From Anaerolineales bacterium (GTDB lineage: Bacteria; Chloroflexota; Anaerolineae; Anaerolineales; Villigracilaceae): a stretch of DNA of 63,196 nucleotides. Position 1 is the first letter of the stretch. Each line of letters opens with the position of its first letter. Below are positions 42,370 through 50,444 of this stretch, in pieces. Position numbers and translations under genes: made by a program. Location: NCBI GenBank assembly GCA_013140605.1, contig JABFSL010000080.1, forward strand, positions 1 through 63,196, written 5' to 3'. The notes under the pieces are model-generated. The model was not told where the DNA came from. It made no database searches and saw only the letters and a list, made by a program, of their open reading frames with translations.

Positions 42370-43023
42370 TTAGAAAACCTCAGGATACTCTTCGGCGTTT
42401 CTTTCTTTCGCCTCTTTTTTAGCCTTCTCTTCTTGCCGTTTTATGAAGCTGTCAAATTTGTTGCTTAATACAAATACATATTCACATATTGCGTCTGCAA
42501 AATCTAATATATCCCTTGCATCTTCTTTGGTTATTTTTTCTCCTGTGGCATGGGCGCCAAGGTTGCGCTGTTTCCTCAAGGCTTCTCCCCATTGAAATAA
42601 CCTTTCATCAATAATCTTTCTTTCCAACAACTCTTTTATCCCTCCCCCTATTGTTTTGCTTTTCGTTTGATAATGATTGCACAAGCCTTCCAAAGATCGT
42701 CCACACATTACAGCACATGCACTATATGCTCTTGCGTTATAACATTTTTCTGCTTCTTGAAGTGAGTCGCTTACAATACTCGGAAGTAGCCATCGATTGT
42801 TGTTTGTAGGTTTTGGCCATAAACGATTGCTTCCCGTTATCCATTCATCTTGCTCAAAGCCTACTTGGATTAATTCTTGATAACCTAATAATGATTCTTT
42901 GCAAGCAGGACATTCCAATAGAACAGCCTTGAATGGATGTGGGTCTTCGTCGCCGTAAGATACATGTTCCCCAATTATTTTTCCATCGACTTTCGACTCG
43001 CAATATGGACATTCAATAATCAT
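42370..43023 (-). CDS. Zinc-ribbon plus DUF4145 domain protein
   Basis: 217 residues. N-terminal zinc ribbon: Cys pairs in IECPYCESKVDG and LLECPACKESLLGYQE (about 4-45). The C-terminal DUF4145 domain (about 80-195) has AEKCYNARAYSACAVMCGRS, LEGLCNHY, LRKQRNLGAHATGEKITKED and ILDFADAICEYVFVLSNKF. It ends in a Lys/Glu-rich helix. DUF4145 is often found near restriction or defence genes, but none is seen here. Function unknown. Preceded by a gap of about 120 bp to the ligase gene, not an operon partner by spacing. Confidence 0.8.
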   Translation of the reverse strand: MIIECPYCESKVDGKIIGEHVSYGDEDPHPFKAVLLECPACKESLLGYQELIQVGFEQDEWITGSNRLWPKPTNNNRWLLPSIVSDSLQEAEKCYNARAYSACAVMCGRSLEGLCNHYQTKSKTIGGGIKELLERKIIDERLFQWGEALRKQRNLGAHATGEKITKEDARDILDFADAICEYVFVLSNKFDSFIKRQEEKAKKEAKERNAEEYPEVF

Positions 43024-43146
43024 AGTGAAATCCTTCTTTACTGATAGTGTTTAGTTGAATGGTAGCATATAGGCGGGCATGAAAAATCTCCCGCACTTGT
43101 GCCAACTATACAACCAAATTAATCCTTTGACAACGCTTCTCCCTTT

Positions 43147-44832
43147 TTACTTCTCACTCCCCAACTCCCTCAAAAACTTTTCCTTATTCGCCGAACGCGC
43201 CGTCTTTCCGCTGGATGTTTTCACGATCCATTTTTCTCCGACCACCTTGACGTGCCTCAGCGCGATGGCGGAGCTTTTTGTCACATGCTTGCGGATCGCG
43301 TCTGCGATGACTTCCTGCTCGGACGGTTCTTCGCTGTCCACTTCGGCGATGATGACGACTTCCTCTGTCCCTGCTTCTTCATCGTACATGCCAAACGCCA
43401 CCGTGCGGCCAGGGTGTACGCCGGGCACTTCACTGGTCAGCGCTTCGAGGTCCTGCGGATAAATATTTTTTCCGCCGACGATGATCATATCCTTTTTGCG
43501 GCCAGAGACATACAACTCACCGTCCGCGAGAAAACCATAATCGCCAGTCATGTACCAGCCATCGCGCATCGCCAATTCGGTCGCATCGGGGCGGTTGTAG
43601 TAACCCGTCAACATGCAGTTACTTTGCAGCATGATCTCACCCACCATGCGGTCAAGGTTGTCCTCACCGTTTTCATTGATCACGCGGATTTTCGTGTTGT
43701 CGAGCGGACGTCCCGACGACATCACTTTCATTGACGAGCGACCAGCCACCGGCGGAGTTACGATGCGCTCCATCATGAAGGATTCGCGGTCGATCTCAAC
43801 GACAGTTGGTCCAGCTTCCAATGAACTTTGAGTGACCCCGAAGACATTCTCCGCCATCGCGTATGACGTTTGCAAAGCCAGCGGATTCAGCCCAAACTTC
43901 TCGAACTTCTCCGCGAAGAGTCGATGGCTTTCGGCATGGACAGGTTCTGAGCAATTGATGATCGCCCGCCATGTGGAGAGGTCAACGCCTTCAAGGTTTC
44001 GCTCGCGAATTTTATTCGCGCAAAAGTTGTAAGCAAAATTCGGGAGCCAGCTTAATGTCCCTTTGTATTGCGAGACAGATTGCATCAACTTGTACGGTGC
44101 GCGCACCCAATCGAAAGGTGACAACTCAACGACCGGCACGCGCAAAAGAACGGGCATGAGGAAGCAAGAGATCAATCCCATGTCGTGATACAACGGCAGC
44201 CACGACACTATGACATCTTTTTCAGGGTCAAGTTGAATGGCTTTGCTGTACGCCTCAAGTTGATTGAGCACAGCCTTGTGCGAAAGCGCCACGCCTTTTT
44301 GCAGTCCCGTTGTCCCTGAAGAATGCTGCAAGATAACAATATCTTCTGGCGCGGCCTTCATGCCTTGCAGTGAATCGAAGTCAGGCTCAGATTGCGGCTC
44401 GATGGTGTTTGTGACTATAACTTTACGAATCGAGTCGCCGGGTACGAGTGCCGAACGCGCCTCAGATTCAAATTCCGCAGATGTGATGATCGCAACTGGT
44501 TTTGTAATTGAAATCAGCGAAGCCAAGTCTGCGCGATAGCGTTCTGGTGAAAGTTTCTCGCTCAAGAACGGCATGATCGCGGGAATTGCGCCGTGCAATA
44601 CTGCGCCCCAAAATGAGAAGGCTAAATCCTGCCCGTGTTGAAGGATTAAGAGCACAACCTCGCCCGGTTGTATTTCTTCGCGGGCATAAGTCAATGCATA
44701 TTGATTCGCGCCAAGGATCAGCTGACGATAGGTCAACTCCTGGTCGGGTTGACTTGAGTACTGTAAAACAATGCTCCTTTTTTCAGGAACTTCCAAAAAG
44801 GAGCGGTGTAAAAGATTTGAGAGTGTTGTCAT
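43147..44832 (-). CDS. Fatty-acyl-AMP ligase (acyl-ACP activating enzyme)
   Basis: 561 residues, ANL superfamily. The P-loop is LQHSSGTTGLQKGVALSHKA (about 168-187). Further motifs: WLPLYHDMGLISCFLMPVLL as in FAAL-type ligases, SYAMAENVFGVT, the DGWYMTGDYGFLADGELYVS hinge with catalytic Asp, GRKKDMIIVGGKNIYPQDLE and the C-terminal catalytic Lys in VKTSSGKTARSANKEKF. FAALs form acyl-AMP and load acyl carrier proteins. The ACP gene lies about 150 bp upstream on the same strand, so the two should work as the DltA/DltC-like part of this operon. The acyl chain is not predictable. Confidence 0.87.
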   Translation of the reverse strand: MTTLSNLLHRSFLEVPEKRSIVLQYSSQPDQELTYRQLILGANQYALTYAREEIQPGEVVLLILQHGQDLAFSFWGAVLHGAIPAIMPFLSEKLSPERYRADLASLISITKPVAIITSAEFESEARSALVPGDSIRKVIVTNTIEPQSEPDFDSLQGMKAAPEDIVILQHSSGTTGLQKGVALSHKAVLNQLEAYSKAIQLDPEKDVIVSWLPLYHDMGLISCFLMPVLLRVPVVELSPFDWVRAPYKLMQSVSQYKGTLSWLPNFAYNFCANKIRERNLEGVDLSTWRAIINCSEPVHAESHRLFAEKFEKFGLNPLALQTSYAMAENVFGVTQSSLEAGPTVVEIDRESFMMERIVTPPVAGRSSMKVMSSGRPLDNTKIRVINENGEDNLDRMVGEIMLQSNCMLTGYYNRPDATELAMRDGWYMTGDYGFLADGELYVSGRKKDMIIVGGKNIYPQDLEALTSEVPGVHPGRTVAFGMYDEEAGTEEVVIIAEVDSEEPSEQEVIADAIRKHVTKSSAIALRHVKVVGEKWIVKTSSGKTARSANKEKFLRELGSEK

Positions 44833-44863
44833 TTATTTTTTATCCGAAGATTTATCTGAAAAT

Positions 44864-44945
44864 TAACCACGAAGACACAAAGTCTCAAAGGCTCAAAGAA
44901 AAAAACTTTGTGATTTTGTGTCTTTGTGACTTTGTGGTGTAAAGC
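44864..44945. repeat. Palindromic ACAAAG-unit repeat between ACP and ligase genes
   Basis: AACCACGAAGACACAAAGTC on the left and GTGTCTTTGTGACTTTGTGG on the right form a long imperfect stem, the same family as 35886 and 53366. Confidence 0.75.
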
Positions 44946-44986
44946 TTCAGGCAATCTGCTTAATCTGCAAAATCTGCGGATTGATT

Positions 44987-45232
44987 TTATTGCCGCGAAG
45001 CGATCAAATCAGTCAGCTGGGATAAATTATCGAATGTCTGGGCATTCAACTCGGTATCCTCGATCCGCACCCCGAAGGTGTCTTCGACAAACATAGCCAG
45101 GTCCATCAAACTAAACGAATCGATCAAGCCGCTGGAGATCAGGGCTTCATCAGGTTTAATAACCTTATTCGCCTGCTTCAATATTTTTTCAGCGATGAAT
45201 TTTGCAAGCGCAGATGTGATGTTTTCGGTCAT
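44987..45232 (-). CDS. Acyl carrier protein
   Basis: 81 residues from ATG 45232, supported by TAGGAGAACAACAC; the upstream in-frame part belongs to a repeat. The phosphopantetheine Ser lies in ISSGLIDSFSLMDLAMFVED (about Ser40). The acidic helix after it (EDTFGVRIEDTELNAQTFDN) is typical of ACPs. It is too different from housekeeping AcpP (which has GADSLD) to be assigned to fatty-acid synthesis. It probably carries the acyl group made by the neighbouring ligase, like DltC in D-alanylation. Confidence 0.9.
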   Translation of the reverse strand: MTENITSALAKFIAEKILKQANKVIKPDEALISSGLIDSFSLMDLAMFVEDTFGVRIEDTELNAQTFDNLSQLTDLIASRQ

Positions 45233-45253
45233 GTGTTGTTCTCCTATTTTTTT

Positions 45254-45299
45254 TGCGTCATTGCTTCGTCGGGAAGAGCGCCCTCCTCGCAATGACGAA
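45254..45299. repeat. Short GCGTCATTGCTTCGTC-type repeat in the dlt-like operon
   Basis: GCGTCATTGCTTCGTCGGGA on the left and CCTCCTCGCAATGACGAA on the right form a dyad of the same family as 37392 and 47371. Confidence 0.75.
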
Positions 45300-45300
45300 T

Positions 45301-46254
45301 TTATTTATTCAACCCATTTCGCACAGCATCCAAAGCCTGCAATGCAGTGAGATTTCTCCAGGGCCAGGCGCGTTCCATGTTCGCGGGATCGTCAAAATAA
45401 TAACTTTTACCTATGGACAAATGGAAGCCATCATCAAGGCTTAGGTCAAATCCGTTATTGGGCAGGTTGTGAACCGCCGCCCAAAAATTCCATAAAGGAA
45501 TATCGTATTCATTGGCAATCGCGGCGATCTCGGCATTGATACTGTTGTTGCCTTCAATGTTATCAGCTTTCGTGCCGACGATCGGTATCACCCCCTGCGA
45601 AATGCTGTATTCCACGATCTGGCGCATATAGGTCCCATATTTTTCAGCGGACTGCTGATTGAAATTCGTTTCCATGCTGATCAGTACCACCGATGGATGA
45701 TTCAATCGAATTTCACAAGCCAGCGGGGTCTCACCCTGATTGCATTTTTTAGGATCAGCTCTCAGCGGAGAAAGAACCGCCGCTACATTGAATCCATCTT
45801 TAACCGCCAGGCTTTGACGTGAGAACGATCCTTCATAATAATCGATCGTGGATTGCAGATAAGCATACTCCTGTCCCAAACCATATTGATTGGGATGATC
45901 GAATCCCACCAGAAAGAAATCGGTGCTGGTCTGGCAATCGCCAACTTTGGAAAACGCATTTGGGTCATTGCCTAATTCAAGTCCATGACGATAGATCTCA
46001 AGAACAGCATCACTGACTGTCGGTACGATCGGAAGATTTTTCCATTCGTCTGCCGCGAGTGTTGGCCGCGGCATAGATGTGTTTGATACCTTGGTGGCAT
46101 TTGTCGGGGGTTGTGTCGCGTGTGATACGCTTTTTTGCGGAGTTGATGTGCTGTCTTTATGCGATGGGATAACTGCTGTTTGAGCAGCGCCGCCACCGCA
46201 GGCAATGATCAATAAGGCAACCGTTAATATCAATACGAATCGAACTCTATACAT
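45301..46254 (-). CDS. SGNH-like lipoprotein of the dlt-like operon
   Basis: 317 residues from ATG 46254 (GGAGTAGGA before it); an upstream ATG at 46278 would overlap the previous gene. Lipobox LIIAC, then a Ser/Thr/Pro linker. The globular part has SVVLISMETNFNQQSAEKYG and GFHLSIGKSYYFDDP, a pattern like the last block of SGNH/GDSL hydrolases (D-x-x-H as DDGFHLS). The N-terminal GDS block is not clear: DAVLEIYRHGLELG and KVGDCQTSTDFF may replace it. It probably sits on the outer face of the membrane and acts in acyl transfer or removal. Confidence 0.65.
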   Translation of the reverse strand: MYRVRFVLILTVALLIIACGGGAAQTAVIPSHKDSTSTPQKSVSHATQPPTNATKVSNTSMPRPTLAADEWKNLPIVPTVSDAVLEIYRHGLELGNDPNAFSKVGDCQTSTDFFLVGFDHPNQYGLGQEYAYLQSTIDYYEGSFSRQSLAVKDGFNVAAVLSPLRADPKKCNQGETPLACEIRLNHPSVVLISMETNFNQQSAEKYGTYMRQIVEYSISQGVIPIVGTKADNIEGNNSINAEIAAIANEYDIPLWNFWAAVHNLPNNGFDLSLDDGFHLSIGKSYYFDDPANMERAWPWRNLTALQALDAVRNGLNK

Positions 46255-46268
46255 TCCTACTCCAAAGT

Positions 46269-47363
46269 TTATTTGCATGCCGCCGTGATGACGGGCGCAA
46301 GTTTTTCGGCCAGTTGCGCCTCGCCCGTTGGCGTGAGATGAATTGCGCTATTGGTAAATTCATTCGCAGGCACGGCATCCCAAAGATCAACATAGACCCA
46401 ATTATTTTTCTGGCTTTGCTCGATCATCATGGCGCGATATTGGTCATATGCCCAACGCGGATAAAAGAAATTATAGCGGATGTCACTATTTTTTCCTGCA
46501 CTGATCAGCATCGGTTCGTTGACAATTACGACAGGCGTATCACCCGCAATGCTCATTCCAGTTTCGAGCGCATTGAATGCGAGTAAGTTTTCATCCATTG
46601 CTGGCGGCTCGAACTCGTGAAATTTCTGGTCAGTATCAAAATCAGTTTGCGCCTTTTGATAATCTGTTGGATAAATTTGGTCAATGCCAGTCGCGTCCCA
46701 CATCACGCCATAGATTTGCAGGCGGAAAACATCTGCGAGAGATCTCTGCTTCCCGATGATGGTACTACCCCAAAATGAGTCCCGGCTAAAAGCAGGGTCA
46801 TTCGGATCAACCCTAAGCCCGGACCTGCTTGCCAGTCGAAGGAGAGACTCCTCGTTGTTGGCGACCAATGGCGAAGCGACCTGTTTTTCCTGCGGAAACG
46901 CTTCCAAAGTTGTCATCCAAATGACAAGGTCAGGCTGGTATTCCATTCCACGTGAAAGTAAAAGCACATCCTTTGTCAATGAAATGGTTGGATATCCCAA
47001 GTTGTAGACACGGACATTTTTTCCACAAACTGAAATGTTTGCAGAATTAAGTTGACCCGCCAACGTCTCTTCGGGTTTGAGCAAAGTTCCCCACACGGAC
47101 GAGTCGCCGATCAAAATCACACGGAATTCATCGGCCTGTTTCGGGTCGCCGCTGATTTCATGTGACGCAAACATTGCATCCAGATCAAACAGACTCAGGT
47201 TGTAAGCCTTTGCAGAATTTTCTCCAAACGGTAGTCGCTCACGCCCTGGAAAGATGGTGTTATACGCCGAAAGATGCCCGATCCCCGGCTGCAGGAGCGC
47301 GAATAGTAAATTGATAATAATAAAAAGAAGAAAGCCTTTTAGGATGATATTAAGTGTTTTCAT
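46269..47363 (-). CDS. DltD-like SGNH hydrolase with membrane anchor
   Basis: 364 residues: N-terminal membrane helix (about 8-27), then an extracytoplasmic SGNH domain with block I Ser in FRVILIGDSSVWGTLLKPEE, a Gly/Asn pair in VRVYNLGYPTISLTKDVLLL and the catalytic Asp/His in FTNSAIHLTPTGEAQLAEKL. In Dlt systems DltD is the extracellular partner that transfers D-Ala to teichoic acid. Here it is next to a MBOAT and an ACP/ligase pair. The next gene starts within 15 bp. Confidence 0.82.
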   Translation of the reverse strand: MKTLNIILKGFLLFIIINLLFALLQPGIGHLSAYNTIFPGRERLPFGENSAKAYNLSLFDLDAMFASHEISGDPKQADEFRVILIGDSSVWGTLLKPEETLAGQLNSANISVCGKNVRVYNLGYPTISLTKDVLLLSRGMEYQPDLVIWMTTLEAFPQEKQVASPLVANNEESLLRLASRSGLRVDPNDPAFSRDSFWGSTIIGKQRSLADVFRLQIYGVMWDATGIDQIYPTDYQKAQTDFDTDQKFHEFEPPAMDENLLAFNALETGMSIAGDTPVVIVNEPMLISAGKNSDIRYNFFYPRWAYDQYRAMMIEQSQKNNWVYVDLWDAVPANEFTNSAIHLTPTGEAQLAEKLAPVITAACK

Positions 47364-47370
47364 AAAGTTT

Positions 47371-47466
47371 CACCATGTCGTTGCGAGGGCGATGCACTTT
47401 CGCCCGAAGCAACCTCCTGATTTATGACGAAGGTTGCTTTGTCGCGTTTGCTCCTCGCAACGACAT
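47371..47466. repeat. GTCGTTGCGAGG-type palindromic repeat between MBOAT and SGNH genes
   Basis: GTCGTTGCGAGGGCGATGCA on the left, GCTCCTCGCAACGACATTC on the right, with a nested GAAGCAACC/GGTTGCTTTG stem. It fills the gap between the two genes and may act as an mRNA stem. Confidence 0.8.
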
Positions 47467-48894
47467 TCATCTCATACCAAACAACTTCAAAAATACCTGC
47501 ATCGAAGCGGATGTTGACGATAAGGCAAAAAATATCCAGCCGAGTGCGACGAAGTTAAATGTAATCACAATTCCACTCACATTTATCAGAGACTTTCGTA
47601 AAGGCGTGTTCGCCCACTCCCCAGCGCGGACTTTGGTCATATCGTTCCAACGGTTGTGAACAAATAACCCAATCCCATGCCACAATCCCCACAGCGCAAA
47701 ATTCCATGTGACGCCGTGCCAGAAGCCGATTAGTAACATGGTGGCAATTTGAGTCAACGCGATCATGACCACCATCGGCATGGGCTTGTTCCATGATCTC
47801 AGCCAGCGTGTGACTGGATTGAAGAAATAAGCGCGGAACCATTGAGTCAGCGTCATGTGCCAGTTGTTCCAGAACTGGGTCAGGTTTGGCTTTTGATAAG
47901 GCGCGGAAAAATTCTCCGGTAATTGAATCCCCAGAAATTTGGAAATGCCGAGAGCAATGTCTGTATAGCCGCTAAAGTCAAAGTAGATCTGAAATGCGTA
48001 GGCGTAGAGCAGAATCCACATCCACCCAGCCGTGCGGACTTGTAGCGCGTTCGTGTCATTCAAGGCGATCAAGGCCAGCGCATCTGCCACGACAAATTTT
48101 TTGAACAAGCCAACCATAAAGCGTTGACCTGCAATTAATAGTTCATCGTTTCCAAGCGTGGATGGTTTGCGCAGGTCTTTGATAAATCTTTCGATGCGGT
48201 CAATGGGACCTGCTGTGAAGGCAGGAAAAAAAATAACATAAGTCACGTACTCGGAGAGATCAACGGCGGGCAAACGTCCCATTTGACGGTCACGCAACGT
48301 ATGGATGATGCGGAAGGCGACATACGAAAAACCCAGCCAGCGCAGGTCGATGGCTTTTGCCTCAGCGAGCGATTGATGCGTAAGAGATCGAATCCCATAG
48401 CTGACCCAATATGCCAGCGCGGGAATTTTGATTGCAAGAAAAATAGCAATAAGACCGATGATGCTTATGGCTAATAAAGTTGCATTGAAGCGCGTGAGGC
48501 GAGTCACCAAAAGGTAGATGATGCCTGAGAATGCCAGCACCAGCATCAAGGTCAAGGGCTGAGGCGGGCGGGATGGGGTGAGAATCGAGTCAAAGGGCAG
48601 GTATCGAGTCAGGTTTAGGAGTAAAACCGTTCCAGCGAGAATCGCAATCACGATCCAATTCTTTTTCTCGCGGCGTGTTTCTTCTTTGGCAGTGATATAC
48701 CAACTGAAAACTGTGATGATGAGCGTGGCAATAGGAATCCAAAAATCAAAGCCACGCAGGGGTAGGGCGGGCTGCAGCCAGAAGATGACAAGGACGCTTG
48801 CGATCAGCAGAAAATATTTTCGGCCGCGTTCACGCATCACCAGCCCCCAGAACAAAGCGGCCGTCGCAACGATCAGGATTTGAATGATCGTCAT
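47467..48894 (-). CDS. MBOAT acyltransferase of the dlt-like operon
   Basis: 475 residues, about ten membrane segments. Typical MBOAT pieces: WILLYAYAFQIYFDFSGYTD, IALGISKFLGIQLPENFSAP, LTQFWNNWHMTLTQWFRAYF and the catalytic His in LLIGFWHGVTWNFALWGLWH. It is not close to the AlgI-like protein at 40605 in its N-terminal half. It follows a 38-residue DltX-like peptide with only 1 bp between stop and start. Role by analogy with DltB: takes the acyl group from the ACP in the cytoplasm and passes it through the membrane to the SGNH partners. Confidence 0.9.
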   Translation of the reverse strand: MTIIQILIVATAALFWGLVMRERGRKYFLLIASVLVIFWLQPALPLRGFDFWIPIATLIITVFSWYITAKEETRREKKNWIVIAILAGTVLLLNLTRYLPFDSILTPSRPPQPLTLMLVLAFSGIIYLLVTRLTRFNATLLAISIIGLIAIFLAIKIPALAYWVSYGIRSLTHQSLAEAKAIDLRWLGFSYVAFRIIHTLRDRQMGRLPAVDLSEYVTYVIFFPAFTAGPIDRIERFIKDLRKPSTLGNDELLIAGQRFMVGLFKKFVVADALALIALNDTNALQVRTAGWMWILLYAYAFQIYFDFSGYTDIALGISKFLGIQLPENFSAPYQKPNLTQFWNNWHMTLTQWFRAYFFNPVTRWLRSWNKPMPMVVMIALTQIATMLLIGFWHGVTWNFALWGLWHGIGLFVHNRWNDMTKVRAGEWANTPLRKSLINVSGIVITFNFVALGWIFFALSSTSASMQVFLKLFGMR

Positions 48895-48895
48895 T

Positions 48896-49012
48896 CTAAA
48901 AGCCCTGATAGATCCATGTTGGACTGCTGTCTGCGGTGAAGATGACCAGAGCTATCAGAATCAGGCAGAACAGCAATGCCCAAAGATTCTCGCGAGAGAA
49001 GATGCGTTTCAT
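48896..49012 (-). CDS. DltX-like 38-residue membrane peptide
   Basis: ATG 49012 to TAG 48896-48898; a single nucleotide separates the stop from the MBOAT start. A basic start MKRIFSREN is followed by one membrane helix (about 10-26) and a short outer tail that ends TWIYQGF-stop. DltX peptides have the same layout, single helix and a C-terminal F-I-Y-N-x-F motif with an essential Tyr near the end. Here W-I-Y-Q-G-F is the equivalent. No good Shine-Dalgarno site precedes it. Too short for routine gene calling. DltX assignment is by pattern and position. Confidence 0.8.
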   Translation of the reverse strand: MKRIFSRENLWALLFCLILIALVIFTADSSPTWIYQGF

Positions 49013-49075
49013 AAGGAAGGACGGTGGACGATAGACCGTGGACAGTAGTTCATTGTCCATGGTCTGCGGTCGTTC

Positions 49076-49465
49076 TTACTGCACCCCACATACAAGCCAG
49101 TCGCCGCCCTGTTCCACAACTTGATAGGTGCGGGTGGACAGGTCAAGTTCCTGATTTTCGCCGTTGTAGCTGAGGATCATCTTTCCATCACAGTGGACGA
49201 GGGTCATCTCGCCATCTGTCCCTGTTTCCTGACAGGCAAAACCTTCAAGCGTTGATGTCACTGCCTGGAGTGAATCCAGTTCGATCAGCGCGTCAGATTC
49301 CCAATCAGCGCACGAAAGAGAAGAGAGTTTGTCGGCGTCGTTCGCTACAATGGAGTTGACATAGCCTTCAACCGCTCCAACCGCAGGGCTTGCTGATGCG
49401 CTCGATCCGCAGGCGGATAATAGGATGGCAAGGCCAAATATACAAACGAGTAATAGTTTTTTCAT
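49076..49465 (-). CDS. Small lipoprotein, function unknown
   Basis: 129 residues, signal with lipobox LSAC (Cys19), then a compact domain that begins VGAVEGYVNSIVANDADKLS and ends GGDWLVCGVQ. This layout resembles small NTF2-like extracytoplasmic domains, and the Cys residues (about 52, 77, 91 and 126) could form disulfides. It lies just upstream of the dlt-like operon on the same strand; the 63-bp gap holds another dyad (GGACGATAGACC...GGTCTGCGGTC). It may be the first gene of the operon. Confidence 0.65.
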   Translation of the reverse strand: MKKLLLVCIFGLAILLSACGSSASASPAVGAVEGYVNSIVANDADKLSSLSCADWESDALIELDSLQAVTSTLEGFACQETGTDGEMTLVHCDGKMILSYNGENQELDLSTRTYQVVEQGGDWLVCGVQ

Positions 49466-49665
49466 GAATTTCTCCGAGTAGGTTTCAAAAATGTAGTAAC
49501 GACTTTAGTCATTTAGGAAAAAGCGACTGAAGTCGCTACTACAGGTTTTGTGAAGCGTTGATTATTCAAAAACAATGGCGGATTATAGCATGGAGATATT
49601 TGTGGGAATATCTTTTTCTGCAAATGCGGGTTTTATTGTGCAAACCAATCCTTCAGGAGTTTCAC

Positions 49666-50367
49666 TTGAACAATTACATTGCTCTGATCATCACGTTCGC
49701 TCTTTCAATGGTGTTTTTGCGCTCAATGGATTTCATCGCCCACCGCGGCTGGATGGACAGCAAACTCAGCCGCAAAGTCATCCACATTGGGACAGGTCCG
49801 CTGTTTGTGTTGTGCTGGCTGCTCTTCCGTGATACGCCTGATGCGCGCTGGCTGGCCGCCCTTGTACCTTTTGCGATCACAGTTCAATTTGCATTAATCG
49901 GTTTTGGGGTGATCAAGGATGAAGCCTCTGTTAAATCCATGTCCCGCACGGGCGACCCGAAAGAAATTTTACGCGGTCCGCTTTATTATGGGATCATGTT
50001 CGTAGTGTTGACTCTGGTCTACTGGAAAGATTCCCCAATTGGCATTATCGCCTTAATGATGATGTGCGGCGGCGATGGCATTGCCGACATTGTGGGGCGT
50101 CGCTTCACTTCGCCGAAACTTTCATGGAGCAGTGAAAAATCAATTGCAGGGACAGTGGGCGTTTTTGTGGGCGGCTGGGTGATGTCGGTTGTAATTATTT
50201 TTGTATATATTCAGGCTGGTATTTTCTCCGCCCCCGTTACCAATTACCTTTTACCAATTACCGCCATTGCGCTGGCAGGTTCATTGATCGAGTCATTGCA
50301 CTTCAAAGATATTGACAACGTCACTATGACTTTGGCTTCGGTGTTGACCGGGAGTTTGTTCTTCTAA
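49666..50367 (+). CDS. Phytol/dolichol kinase-like or CTP-dependent polyprenol kinase family protein
   Basis: 233 residues from a TTG at 49666 with the site CAGGAGTTTCAC; an open frame reaches 36 codons further up but has no SD. About six to seven membrane helices. Family features: SRKVIHIGTGPLFVLCWLLF near the N-terminus, then MMMCGGDGIADIVGRRFTSP, KLSWSSEKSIAGTVGVFVGG and the final LIESLHFKDIDNVTM segment, typical of DGK1/VTE5/SEC59-type enzymes that phosphorylate lipid alcohols with CTP. The substrate (phytol, polyprenol or diacylglycerol) is not predictable. Confidence 0.8.
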   Translation: MNNYIALIITFALSMVFLRSMDFIAHRGWMDSKLSRKVIHIGTGPLFVLCWLLFRDTPDARWLAALVPFAITVQFALIGFGVIKDEASVKSMSRTGDPKEILRGPLYYGIMFVVLTLVYWKDSPIGIIALMMMCGGDGIADIVGRRFTSPKLSWSSEKSIAGTVGVFVGGWVMSVVIIFVYIQAGIFSAPVTNYLLPITAIALAGSLIESLHFKDIDNVTMTLASVLTGSLFF

Positions 50368-50369
50368 CT

Positions 50370-50443
50370 TTTTGCCACAGAGGCACAGAGTCTCGGAGAA
50401 AAAATAAAAGATTTTCTCTGTGTTCTCTGCGCCTCTGTGGCTG
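50370..50443. repeat. Palindromic CACAGAG-unit repeat
   Basis: TTTTGCCACAGAGGCACAGAG on the left and TTCTCTGCGCCTCTGTGGCT on the right form a long stem between two convergent genes, the same words as 28676-28755. It may serve as a bidirectional terminator. Confidence 0.75.
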
Positions 50444-50444
50444 C

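Noticed and set aside
42370-43023. Defence island around the DUF4145 protein
   Set aside because: No restriction, toxin or nuclease genes lie near it.
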